This document shows, piece by piece, positions 14,441 to 26,858 of a stretch of DNA of 64,000 nucleotides. Origin of the DNA: Endocalyx cinctus (taxonomy: Eukaryota; Ascomycota; Sordariomycetes; Amphisphaeriales; Apiosporaceae); assembly GCA_001600455.1 (NCBI GenBank), contig BCKC01000007.1:3288019-3352018 (forward strand), given 5' to 3'. Position 1 is the stretch's first letter; each line of letters begins with the position of its first letter. The notes below the pieces were generated by a model. That model worked only from the letters and a program-made list of their open reading frames with translations, ran no database searches and was not told the origin of the DNA. A program made the position numbers and the translations under genes.

Positions 14441-15985
14441 ATGACTCAGGAGGCGATGGCTTCGAGGTTCCCCGGGAGCAGCATAACCACCCAGTACCCA
14501 GGTGAGCAGCCTCCAACGCGACCCGAAGGTCGCTCAACGAACGCTCGGCAATAAATAAGGATCAACTGGTTTGATCGACTTAAGATCACCAAGGTATGAC
14601 GATGTGAAATTGAAGAACTCCGAGAAAGGTTCATCGCGTTACAAGTCGCCGTGAACATTGAGGTGCCTCCTGACTCGCTCCGCCTCAGTCTGCCAAACAC
14701 AACAGCTGGACTAGAATCAGCTCTTGCGTTCTCTCTCTCTCTCTATATATATATATATGAGGACAATCTATCTGTCTTAAATCTTTCTGTCTCAGATAAA
14801 GCATTTTGACACTGGAAATTTCAGGCTCAAAAAGTTGGAAGCAGGCAGGCCTGTTTCCCGACCTTCGCAAGCAGCCGCCATGTATCCCCCCCTTAAGCCG
14901 GACCCATCGACCAGCTACTCGCGCTGGAGATCTATAACAGCCTGACGAGTTCCTAGAATGACAGCTCGGTAAGCGCCTCGGTTTTAGCGGTTAAAGCCAC
15001 GTAGAGGTACTATATTGGCAAGAGCCTTCCGTCTCCGCCCTCGGACACCAGTCTATAGACGTTTTTTTCGATGCGGTGAGCAGAGTGTATAAGGAAAAGG
15101 CCGAGCCTCTGCCTCTCGTCGACGCCGTGACAGTATAACAGGATCAAGATGTCGCTATTACCGATTTGCTATTAAGAATGTATATCAAAACGCCGCGGTG
15201 GGCAATCGAGGCTCTTCAAATTCCAGGAAAGTTGTCTGAATTTTTCACTAAGGCGGACGACGTTCTGCTCCTGTATCTCGATACTTTATATAGATCAGAG
15301 GTAAACTCCAATAACGATGAAATGCCCCTAGAGCTAATGGAAAACATCGAATTTTGAGGTATTAGCTTGAGGTTCATTGGTTAGTCATTCCTGTAGCTTT
15401 AAGTTCTATAATCCATGTGCTTTAAGCTATCCTGGAATGACGATTATTGAAGATCTCAGAATACTGGAATAGCTGGGTTAGAGGAATATTTTTATACCAT
15501 AAAATATTTAGGCAGCCTCGTTTCCCTCTAGGTAGTAAGAATCCATTAGGAGTATCTGCTTACTTTTCGAGTCCTCGATTTTGTTTGCTAGAATATATAC
15601 GCCGCGCTTAATATCTTATATCGTAACGAGTTAACTATTAAACCCCAGGATCTACCCTCAAATTATCCGCCTCGTTGAAAAATCATAACAGCCTAATTTC
15701 GGTTACGCTAAGCCTACCGGCGCCGTATATGCCGATATCAACACGTCACAGCAGGCTGGGCATAGGTATTGCTCGCTGGAGCAGGAGAAATGGGCAGCCG
15801 GCGGCAAGAAGGGGCTGCGAGAGCGCGTCAAAGCCGACCCCGGCGCCGATGCCGAAGACGGAGGTTGACGAGTACTCGGCGCGGGACGAATGTGGCGTAC
15901 CCACCGCAGACGAAAATGAGAACGCACTGTCTAAGAACAGGCGCACGAAGTTGGTTAAGGAGTGGGAGAGGCAGGAAAAGTAGGC
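14441..15985 (+). pseudogene. Decayed protein-coding region, family unrecognised
   Basis: Several adjacent stretches read as plausible protein but are broken by stops and frame changes. From ATG 14441 the frame is open except for TAA at 14552 and TGA at 14597, and includes a helical segment (CEIEELRERFIALQVAVNIE). About 15061-15356 is open except for one TAA near 15136 and includes LLLRMYIKTPRWAIEALQIP. About 15715-15985 gives two further polar, charged segments in shifted frames. A (CT)n(TA)n microsatellite at 14732-14757 interrupts the region. Several stops could derive from CAA, CGA or TGG by C-to-T or G-to-A change, as RIP produces, but I cannot test this without a parental copy. I do not recognise the family. 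It could be a dead gene or a transposon relic. Confidence 0.4.
14732..14757. repeat. (CT)n(TA)n microsatellite
   Basis: About seven CT units run directly into six TA units inside the decayed coding region. It is consistent with loss of coding constraint there. Confidence 0.8.
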
Positions 15986-16935
15986 GCGAGGGTTGGATAG
16001 TTACGAAATAGCTGGAATAGTGTAGAAAAGGGGTATTGGGAACTGGTAATGTCTACTCTGGTGGAACCCCCCTCTTCTTTCTCTCCCCCTTTTTTTTTTT
16101 TTTTTTTTGAAACAGTATCTCCATTTTGATATAATGTTGAAAGTGTATTATTTTCCTTACTTCTATCTACAAGTTAACGAGTATCGATTACGGAAGAGAC
16201 GATGGTTAACAAGAGCCCTCCACCCATCCAGAACGGATGCAACGTCATGTTGAATCGTGACTGAATTCTGATGCTTTCTGTCTCACCAATGCCTATTCTA
16301 GTTTCATAGCATTATACACTTTCTCACTTAGGTAGGTATTCAGAGAGCGATATACTAGACCCATTCATGATTTGAAAATAAAAAGGGGGGTTATTTATGA
16401 CGTGCAGTTGAAAGTGGATTACCCGTCAAGTCAGTTTCAGTTTCAACGGGGCAGTGATTCTTGAACTTATTCATTATCTCCCGCTTTAAGCGTAGATAAT
16501 TTCAACTATCATCGGATCTTACCAATTGGCAGAGTTTTGATAGATGTTGGTAGAGTTTGGTCTCGTAAATATTCCGGCTCTCGTCGTTGGTATACGGGCA
16601 CTAGGCGCCGGGCACTGGGCACCGTTTTTCACTTTCAAGATTTTGACTAGGTACTTATAGAGGTGATATTAGATAAATACCTACCTATTATTCAAATTAT
16701 ATGAGTTATCAGTTACACAATAGATATCTAATCGAATCAATCGTAGTTGATCTTGGTGGCTGATTTAATATACTGGTGCCCAGGTGATTAGTGGTTGATA
16801 TAGTGGTTGCATCACTGTACTGGGGGTTAGCTAAATGACGTTATCCGATTGGTCAATTATTCGAAAACTGGAGAAAGGTGCCCGCGCCTGAATAACAGAT
16901 CTTTTTCCAAAGCAGCTGACGGTTTCCCGCGGTTT
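15986..16935. other. Spacer upstream of the M1 aminopeptidase
   Basis: No gene. It contains a T19 tract at 16090-16108 and a small GGGCAC-type tandem near 16587-16622. The last few hundred bases should include the promoter and leader of the aminopeptidase gene; no TATA box was obvious. Confidence 0.5.
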
Positions 16936-16986
16936 ATGCAAGACAACACAGAACGTCCGAAGAATATCATTGAGATATCCGGACAT

Positions 16987-19192
16987 ATGCGAGTACCAAC
17001 AAATTTGACAAAGGGCAGTATACTGTTCAAAAGCCTGGAAATTAATCTTCGTCTCTCTTCATCTTCAGCATTAAAGAACCATCAACTACGACGATTCAGT
17101 GCCACGCACCTGAACAGGAAAATGGCTCCTCGTGACCCCTGCACCTTGGCCAATTACGGCGAGTGGCTCACCAAACACACCACCGTAAACTTCAAGGTCA
17201 ATTTTGAGAAGCAGCGCCTCGAAGGCTCCGTAACTCTCGAGCTCGAGTCTTTAACCAACAAGAAGAGCCAGGAGATTATCCTCGACACCAATCATTTGTC
17301 CGTCTTATCGGTAAAGCTCAACTCCGCCGACTTAAAGTGGACCCTCAAGGATCGGGTCGAACCGTATGGCTCGCCTCTTCACGTGTCCGTTCCCGACGGC
17401 GCCTCCGAAGGCGAAGTACTGAAGCTGGACATCGGGATCGAGACGACCAAGGACTGCGTCGGCCTGCAATGGCTGTCGCCCGCCCAGACGGGAAACAAGA
17501 AGCATCCGTACGTATACTCCCAATGCCAGGCCATCCTCGCCCGCTCCATCTTCCCCTGCCAGGACACGCCCGACGTCAAGTCGACCTTCAGCTTCAGCAT
17601 CGCCTCGCCGCTGCCCGTGATCGCCAGCGGCGTGCCCGTGCCGGAGGAGACCAAGGAGGGCGTGTTCCGCTTCGAGCAGAAGGTCCCCATCCCTTCCTAC
17701 CTCTTCGCCCTCGCGTCCGGCGACTTGGAGACCGCCCCCATCGGGAAGCGCTCCGTCGTCGCCGCCGGGCCCGAGGCCGTCAAGGCTGCCCAGTGGGAGT
17801 TCGAGGAGGATATGGATAAGTTCCTCGAGGTGGCGGAGAAGATCGTCTTTGATTACCAGTGGGGGGAGTACAACGTGTTGGTTCTGCCGCCTAGTTTTGC
17901 TTACGGAGGTATTTATTCTATTTTTTTTTTCTTTCAATTCGTTAATGCTTACAATTATCTAGGGATGGAAAACCCCATCTTTACGTTTGCTACGCCCACT
18001 GTGGTTAGCGGAGATCGTCAGAACGTCGACGTAATTGCCCACGAGTTGGCGCATAGCTGGAGTGGTAACCTAGTCGGCTGTGCCTCATGGGAGCACTTGT
18101 AGGTTATCATTTCTACCTCTATTCTCAGCTCTTCATTTGACTGATGTTTAATATAGTTGGCTCAATGAAGGATGGACTGTGTACTTGGAACGTCGTATTG
18201 GAGCAGCTATACATGGAGAGCCACAGTTCGACTTCTCTGCTATCATCGGCTGGAAAGCACTAGGTATGCAAAGCCTGCTACAATCAGGCAATTGTTTTCA
18301 ACTATCAACTATACTAATTCATGGGATTTATCAGAGGATTCGGTGGCCTTGTTCGGTGCAAACCACGAGTACACAAAGCTCATTATCAACCACAAGGGAG
18401 TAGATCCCGAGGATGCATTCAGTACGATCCCTTACGAGAAGGGATTTCATTTCCTCTACTACCTCGACCAACTGGTCGGGAGAGAGCACTTCGATAAATT
18501 TATTCCTCACTATTTCAAGACCTGGGCTCGCAAGTCGTTGGATTCCTTCGAATTCAAGAAGACGTTCCTCGACTTTTTCGAGGGGTACGGAAATGCCGAT
18601 ATTAAGGAGAAGATCGCCCAGATCCCTTGGGAAGAACGATTTTACTCGCCGGGCTTACCGCCCAAGCCAGATTTCAACACCGTTTACGTTGACGAATGTT
18701 TGGCGCTGGCTGAGAAGTGGGAGAAAGCGGTAAATACTCTCCCGACCCTACTTTTGATATATATGATTGAAGATATAAAATGCTAATAATACACGCGCAA
18801 ATAAAAAGGACTACGCACCCAGCCCTAAAGACATCGAGTCATTCTCGGCGAACCAGACTCTCGTCTTCCTCCAAGCGGTGCAGCAATTCTCGGCGCCGCT
18901 GACCAAGGAGCGATCCCGCCTTCTGGGCAGCACTTACAAGATGAGCTCGTCCAAGAACGCCGAGCTCAAGACGGCGTACTACCTTATCGCCCTCCAGGCC
19001 GGGGATCGCGACGAGTTGCCCGGCGTGGTCGATCTGGTGACGTCGGTGGGACGGATGAAGTACGTGAGACCCTTGTACAGGGCTCTCAAGGCTATCGATA
19101 AGGACATGGCCGTGGACACTTTCCAGAAGCATAAGGACTTCTACCCTTCTACTACGAGGGGCCAGTTGGCGAAGGATCTCGGTCTGAAATAG
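16987..19192 (+). CDS. Leukotriene-A4-hydrolase-type M1 aminopeptidase
   Basis: Five exons: 16987 (or 17122)-17908, 17963-18098, 18157-18263, 18335-18729 and 18809-19192. The introns (54, 58, 71 and 79 nt) are GT-AG. The core from ATG 17122 is 602 aa, the usual LTA4H/aminopeptidase-B-like length. Visible motifs, numbered from that ATG, are the GGMEN exopeptidase motif (262-266), HELAH zinc site (289-293), the downstream zinc ligand in NEGW (Glu312) and the YEKG tyrosine region. The fold is an N-terminal beta domain, a metalloprotease core and a C-terminal helical domain. Family members cleave N-terminal residues from peptides; epoxide hydrolase activity varies among fungal homologues. An in-frame upstream stretch with ATGs at 16936 and 16987 would add up to 62 aa. 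From 16987 it adds a 45-aa Arg/Ser-rich segment ending in [11 protein letters not shown] that looks like a mitochondrial presequence, so cytosolic and mitochondrial forms are both possible. Confidence 0.92.
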
Positions 19193-21516
19193 ATAATATG
19201 CATTATTGGGATATGATCGCATCTGTCTACCCTTGGGAATTACTGCCGTGTGGTTAAAAGTATATAGCTCAAGTTAAAAAAAAAAAAAACAAAAAAAAGA
19301 GGGGGAGCTAGAAAAAATCATTTCAAGATCCATTAACTCTCAAACTTTTACCTGCATGAAAGAGACTGCCAGTTGATCAATCTCAAATGACGCGAAAGGA
19401 GAAGATGCCGTCGAGAGGCGACAGGGGCGAAGGTAAACAGCTCCAAGCGAGGGGTTGATTACGATTGGATAACTTCGAGCTTCATGTTGTTTTCTCCATA
19501 AACTCGGCTCGTTTCCTATTGCCTGCCAATATGTATGGGCCGTCATTACACGGCATTAGTGAGTATCTACAGACTTGTATACTGACTGGTTACTCATAAT
19601 ATTAAAATGCTGTTGATAAACAAGCGTGCAGCCACACTCCGTAGCATGGCTGTCCCTGTCCGGTCGACGACGAGGATTGGCCACGATCAGTCATTTACCG
19701 AAGGTCATTAAGTTTTTTCTTTCTTTTATCCCCGGCGTACCTCCCCCTAGTAGCAGTGCCAATAAAGAGTAAGAAAATAGAAAACGTGTGTATGCATTAT
19801 TCTCTCGTCGCAATGGTCCAAGAATATCCAGATAATCTATTCTCTAAATATAATGCTCTCCCGGGTAGGTTCTCTATGGGTATACTTTTCCTGTGTAGAC
19901 TTGACTGGTACATGCTGTTGTGGTGAAAAGTCGCTATGTGAAGTGCTTGTGGGCTATTTTCATATAAAAATAATGTTTAGGAAAGTAAATTTGCGAACTT
20001 CAAGCCTCCAACCCACACCTACCCTCGCTGCAGTGAGAAAGTACTTATATGTAAGTGAGCATGTAGACTCCGGAAACAGCTGACCTAGTGTCCGAAGCAG
20101 CCGGCTGAAGGAAATAATACTCCTTAACTTTTCGAGGTACCGTACCGGCCGTTCTCCTGGACATTAAAGTGGGCCTAGAAGAACCCGGAGCTAGAACTTC
20201 TAGAAATCAATGAAGAGGCCTTATGAAACTCGGTCGAGGGGTGGGGATACCGTTTATATCCCCGCCAATATTCGAGAAACCATTACTGGGATGCCTTGGT
20301 CTTTTTGATCTCATGCTTGCTAGATCATCATGGACGATCTGAGTTTTTTTTTTTTTTTTCATATCACCTTATAGGTTCGGCCCGTTGGGGGGACCTCCCT
20401 GTGTCTACGATAGTGGGTGACCCTGCTCGACATGATATTGAACTTGCTCATATTGAACTATACTACTTCTCACAAGTTCGGTAAATAAGGGGATCTCCGA
20501 CTTTAAGGATGCATATCGAACATCATTATAGCGCAATCATATACGTAATGGATCAGAGCATATTTATAACCTCAATTTTTGTTCCACGTCCGTGGACTTG
20601 AAAATGCAAAATGCGAAATGCTGAATAATATGTAACACTGGACGGATAAACCCTACATAGTAGACGAAAAGGGCTAGGCATTTGGACCCTGATCAACTGG
20701 CCGACAGCTGTAAACTATGTCACCTTTCTATTTAGGCTTCCATCTCATTTTAACACGTGAATTATCTTTGATTGGCCTCGTCATGCGCCAATGATGGGAA
20801 ATTACTTAGTAAATGGAACTTTTCCCAAGTCGCGATCGCGTCGTATTGTTACCCGCTGAAAATACATTGCATATTCTTTTTTAGTATATACAAAGAAAAA
20901 AAGTAATACACAATTAAACATCCCCGAGACAACCTGTCGACAATCCGTTCACTATTTTCTTTTTTCTTACGACTTAGCTTTATTGTTTTCACTCCCTTTC
21001 TTATATACTTTTCCTGTCGTTATTTTATATAGTCAATAGTAGAGATACGAAATTACGATTCACAAATTCACGCCACTATTTGGTGAGTTAACTTGTTCTA
21101 TTCTTAGTTATTTATGGTAACCAAATACCAAAGCCACAACTAACTGTTCGCGACTAAATTAATAAACAAGGCTGTTACAGAGATCCCCCCCCCAAAAAAA
21201 CAGTAAAAGAAACAAGAAACATTTCGCCATTTCTCTCATGAAAAATATAAGAGAATTATGATAATTCCTAGTCGCCGATAGAATAGGATATCCTGGTACG
21301 AATTTATGGACTACCGACCGCCACCTTTCCATACCTCGAAACGTCACGAACCTGTAGTCCAACATTTCGCATCCATTCAATATACCTTCGCGACAAAAAC
21401 AAGTTGACCGAGAATTCATATACTTCCAACTCTAATCTCGTATGATCCAACCACCGAACTATTTTTTATATAGAGGTCCATAGTAGAACTTGAAGGTATT
21501 GCCTTCATCTGCAATC
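19193..21516. other. Spacer between aminopeptidase and kinesin genes
   Basis: No convincing coding frame on either strand. It has an A13 tract near 19275-19287, a T16 tract at 20344-20359 and AT-rich sequence at about 20870-21130. Both flanking genes point rightward, so it holds the 3' UTR of the first and the promoter of the second. Confidence 0.5.
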
Positions 21517-24500
21517 ATGGCTTCGGGGGGTGGGAACATTAAGGTGGTGGTGCGATGTCGACCATTTAACGGAAGAGGTTCGTTTTACGTCATAACCTAT
21601 TCACCAAGCCGGTGTCAGTATCGGTGTCGGTGTCAACAGTAGGGTCTCTAACAAGTTTTCTAGAAATCGATCGGGGTGCACAATGTATTGTTGAAATGAA
21701 AGGAGAGCAGACCATTCTTACGCCACCTGCAAATGCCGTCGGTAAAGGAGCTAAGGATTCAGGTCCCAAATCTTTCGCTTTCGACAGATCGTATTGGTCT
21801 TTTGATAAGAATGCCCCGAATTATGCCGCCCAAGAAAATTTACACGATGATCTCGGCAAGCCTCTATTAGATAACGCTTTCCAGGGCTACAACAACTGTA
21901 TTTTCGCCTACGGACAGACCGGATCCGGAAAGTCATATTCTATGATGGGTTATGGAAAAGAGCATGGTATTATACCAAAGATTTGTCAGGATATGTTCGG
22001 TAGGATCTCCGATTTACAGCAAGATGCGACAACAAAATGTACCGTCGAGGTGTCCTACCTAGAAATTTACAACGAGCGAGTACGAGATCTTCTAAACCCA
22101 TCTACCAAAAGTAACTTGAAGGTCCGAGAACATCCGTCTACCGGTCCTTACGTGGAAGATCTTGCCAAGTTGGTGGTCGGCAGCTTTCAGGAGATCGAGA
22201 ATTTGATGGACGAGGGTAACAAAGCTAGAACTGTTGCCGCTACGAACATGAACGCCACATCCAGTCGAAGTCACGCTGTTTTCACTCTTATTCTCACACA
22301 AAAGTCTTTCGATGCCGACACCAAGATGGAAATGGAAAGACAGGCCAAGATCAGTCTGGTGGATTTGGCTGGTTCCGAAAGAGCGACGTCTACGGGTGCT
22401 ACGGGTGCTAGGTTGAAGGAAGGTGCTGAAATCAACAGATCTCTTTCGACCCTCGGTCGTGTTATAGCAGCCTTAGCCGATCAGTCTACGGGCAAGAAAA
22501 AGAAAGGAGCTTCCGCCGTTCCGTACCGAGACAGTGTTCTCACTTGGCTTCTGAAAGACTCACTTGGAGGTAACAGTATGACTGCTATGATAGCGGCAAT
22601 CAGTCCTGCTGATATTAATTATGATGAGACCCTGAGTACGCTTCGATACGCCGACTCGGCGAAGCGAATCAAGAACCACGCCGTCATTAACGAGGATGCT
22701 AATGCTCGTATGATCAGAGAGCTGAAGGAAGAATTGGCACTCTTACGTGGTAAATTAGGTGGTGGAGTAGCCGGCGGCGCTGGAGGGGTGGCTGTTCCTC
22801 CAGAAGAAGTATATGCCGAAGGCACGCCCTTAGAAAAACAAATCGTTAGCATTACGCAGGCCGACGGTAGCGTCAAGAAGGTATCAAAGGCCGAAATCGC
22901 AGAGCAGCTCAGCCAGAGCGAGAAGCTACTGACAGACCTGAATCAAACCTGGGAGCAAAAGCTTCAGAAGACGGAAGAAATTCACAAAGAGCGAGAAGCA
23001 GCTTTGGAAGAGCTGGGAATTAACATTGAAAAGGGCTTTGTGGGATTGTCTACGCCAAAAAAGATGCCCCATTTGGTCAACCTTTCGGATGACCCCCTCC
23101 TGGCTGAATGTTTGGTCTACAACTTAAAGCCTGGAAAGACTACGGTAGGAAATGTGGATTCTAACTCGGAGCATCAAGCAAACATTCGCCTAAACGGAAC
23201 AAAAATTCTGCACGACCATTGTACTTTCGATAATGCGATGGACGGTACCGTCACTCTAACACCAGGGGACGGAGCATCTATTATGGTAAACGGGCAGCGT
23301 ATCGAGGAACCCACGAGATTACATTCCGGTTATCGAGTCATTCTTGGTGACTTTCATATCTTTCGATTCAACCACCCTATGGAAGCTAAAGCAGAACGTG
23401 ATGAAAATCGACAAAGTCTTCTTCGTCAATCCGTGACGGCAAGCCAGCTACAAAGCTTTGATCGCAGCTCGCCGCGAATTGGACACGAGAGGGGTTTTAG
23501 TAAGGCCGGTTCGGATTTTGGTGACACCAGTCGACCCGAGTCTCCTGCGCCATTCCGAACTGGCCGCGATTCGGATTGGTCTGCAGCCCGCAGAGAAGCA
23601 GCAGGCGCGATATTAGGCACAGATAAAAACCTACAGAGCCTAACCGATGAGGAGCTGAACGCACTTTTCGAAGACGTCCAGCGAGCTAGAGCCGAACGTG
23701 TCAATGATCGCGAGGGAGACGAAGATTTAGACTCAAATACCTCTTACCCGATTCGAGAAAAATACATGTCAGCTGGCACTATTGACAACTTTTCTCTCGA
23801 TACCGCACTCACGATTCCTTCCACTCCCAAGGTTGGAGAAGGCGATGATCGACTGAAAGAAATTCGAGACACAATGCAAAATCAGCTCGAAAAACAAAAG
23901 GAGCAATATCAAGACCAGCTGAAAAGCGCCGAGGCTGCGAACGTCGAGGTCGAAGAAGTCAAAAAGGAGAAAGAACGGATGGAAGAAGCTCTCACTGAAT
24001 TAAAAGCCGACATGGAGAAGCAACTCCAAATCCAGAAACAACAGTTCGAAGCAAAGATCGAGAAATTAGACCCTCTCAAGAGACCCAAAGCAAAACCTAA
24101 GCTTTCCGAAGAGGAGAAGAAACTTGCAAGTAAAGTCATTCAGCACTGGAGAAGCCGGCACTACGTACAAATGGCCGAGGATGTTCTTCAACATGCGGCT
24201 ATTCTGAAGGAGGCCCAGATTATGAGTTACGAACTCGGCGAGAATGTGGTGTTTCAGTTTACGGTGGTCGACAAGGGTCATGGGCTCTGCTCGTCTTATG
24301 ATATGGTACTCAATGATGTTCCTAATGAGGGTCACGATCTTCCACTTGAGCAAGCTTCAAAACCTTGCGTTGGTGTGCGGGTTATTGACTATAAACATTC
24401 TGTTGTACACCTATGGAGCTTGGAGAAACTCATCGATCGCGTTCGCCAAATGCGCCAAATGCATCAGTACCTGGACCAACCAGAGTACTCACAGCATTTC

Positions 24501-26858
24501 AAGTTAGATAACCCCTTTATCGAGACTTGCATGCCCGAGTACTCCCTGATTGGCGAGGTCGACGTACCACTCAAAGCCGTCTTCGACAGTCGAGTCCAGG
24601 ATTTTACCCTAGATGTTCTGTCGCCCCACACTTCGCACGCTATTGGTATTATTAAATTATCTCTCGAGCCCTCGACTGCCAGAGCCCCCTCGAGCACGCT
24701 TAAGTATAATGTCGTTATGCACGACATGGTCGGGTTTGCCGAGCGAGAGGGGACAGATGTACACGCGCAGCTCTTCATCCCGGGCGTATCCCAAAACGGA
24801 ATCACCACCACTCAAATGATCAAAGACTTCGATGAGGGACCAATTCGGTTTGATAGCGTTCATAGCATGAGTGTTCCTCTGTTTGGCCCTCAGGATGTCA
24901 ATCTCAGAATTGCCATCTTTGCTAAAGTTTCGGCTATGCATCTCGACAAGCTTCTCAGTTGGGACGAGATGCGCGATTCACCTCCTACCTCAGAAAGCAA
25001 GCCGCAAAATCCTCGTATCAACGAGGCACAATTCTATACCGAAGAGAAGCATGACATACTTGCTCGAGTCCAAATTCTCGAAATCAATGAGGAGGGAGAA
25101 TATGTCCCCGTCGAGGTCACACAGACGAACGAACTCGATGTCGGCACTTTTCAGCTACACCAGGGCCTGCAGAGACGGGTATTGATCAACCTTAGCCATA
25201 GTTCAGGAGATGCACTGCCATGGGAAGATGTTGAATCGATTCGTATCGGTAAGGTGCAGCTTGTTGACCACGCAGGGAAGACGCCTGATATGGTTTCACC
25301 AACCCCTGACGTTACCTTGAGACCCGGCTCCAAGCCTACTTTCCGACAAAATGCCAATGGGACCCGAAGCTTGACGATTGCTGGACACTGGGACTCGGGT
25401 CTACACAACTCACTTTTGTTGGATCGGGTCACAGCAGACAAGTATAAAGTGCAACTGACACTCACCTGGGAAATCACAGCCGATAACCTAGCCGAACCGA
25501 TGCGATTTGCCACCAACATTTACTGCCAAATTTTGGGAAGATCCTACGTGCGACAAGCTTCTATGCTTTCAGCTTTATTCCAGCAAGTCCGTATTGTTCG
25601 TTCATCTACCGCGATCTTCACATTGGGCTTGAAACCGGCCCCGATCAAACATATGGGTGATCTCTGGAGGATGAATAGTCAACATGACTACGTGAAAGGC
25701 GAGGAAAATCTCAACAGCTGGATCCCCAGGGGTGTCTCGTTGATAGGTGACTTCATTGCATCAAGAAAGAAGAAAGGACGCATAGCCGAAATTGGAGCGG
25801 CGCAGCTCTTCCTGAAGAAAATTGGCTTACCCGAGCCTAGGAATCCTCCCGCCGAGGGTGAAGAACATTCTGAAGATGACTTTTCTCCTATCAAAACTCA
25901 CGAAGATGACGACTCCATCCATGCCTTGCTTAACGATACACCGGAAACTTCTAGGCCGTCTTCACCAACAAAGACCGGCGACGCGTCTGATGATCAGAAC
26001 GAAGAACAGGTTGATGCGGAGCAAGTGGATCAGGCGGACCAAACAGATCAAGCAGACCAGACGGACCAGGCAGATCAGGCAGATCAGGCAGAGGACTCGG
26101 AAACGAAAGTAGAAGAGCCGGCTAAGAAGCCCCGGGTCTCGGAATATAACGAACACGAGAGCGCTATCCTGACTAAGTGCCTCGACCTTTGGGTACGATA
26201 TCCAGATCCAGTCTTCAAAATTTTGAGTCCGACCAACACCGCTCCGCCATCAAACGGTGTCGCCCCGGAGTCGACCACACCACCGAGACTCATCGCCACT
26301 ACAGTTCGAGTACCAAAGAACCCCAAGATCCTCAAGGGTGGTTACCTACTAGTACCCAACAATGACTCGAGTAAATGGGTGAAGAGATTTATAGAATTAC
26401 GAAGACCGTATCTTCATATTCATAATGTGACGAACGGTGACGAAATTGCAATAGTCAGCCTCCGTAATTCAAGAGTCGATAGTCAGCCAGAAATCTTGGC
26501 TCTGCTCAATGACCATGATGATGGAATGGATGGCGAGCTTATGGGCAACGGTCAGAGTCAAGGCACCTTCCAGCCCGGCCATCACAGGACTGACTCTGGC
26601 CGACTCGTTTCCACAATTTGGTCCGGAACTCCCGGTGCAACGGGGCCTGGACTTGGTGGCTTAAGCGAACGTATGCAGTCAGGCGTGTTTGCGATTTATG
26701 GAACGGATAACACCTGGCTGTTCGCAGCTCGCAACGAACGTGAGAAATCAGACTGGATTCTGCGGATCGACCAAAGCTATTTCTCAGGCAGCGCAAACGT
26801 GAGCGTCGCCGGCAGCGGCGCGGTGAGCCCGCAGCCTCGTTTAGGAGACGATTATTGA
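21517..26858 (+). CDS. uncA: Kinesin-3 motor (UncA/KIF1A type)
   Basis: Two exons, 21517-21577 and 21664-26858, give 1751 aa. The 86-nt intron has a CTAAC branch site shortly before TTCTAG. Splicing joins ...VRCRPFNGR to EIDRGAQC, the conserved start of this family. The motor domain covers about residues 8-365, with P-loop GQTGSGKS (104-111), switch I (ATSSRSH) and switch II (DLAGSE). A neck coiled coil follows, then an FHA domain (about 510-590), further coiled coil, the kinesin-3 stalk regions, and a C-terminal PH domain (about 1577-1731) that would bind phosphoinositides. It is a plus-end-directed carrier of vesicles and endosomes; A. nidulans UncA runs on a subset of microtubules. Before the PH domain lies a Q-x-D repeat tract (DNA about 26023-26091). 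The length is normal for fungal kinesin-3, so the gene looks intact. Confidence 0.95.
26023..26091 (+). repeat. 9-bp tandem repeat coding for Q-(A/T)-D
   Basis: About seven 9-nt units of the form CAG/CAA-RCN-GAY encode alternating QAD and QTD triplets in the acidic linker before the kinesin PH domain. Units differ by synonymous and A/T changes. The linker length is likely to vary between strains. Confidence 0.8.

Noticed and set aside
17332..17937. 201-codon minus frame inside the aminopeptidase
   Set aside because: Lies opposite a clearly conserved M1 catalytic domain.
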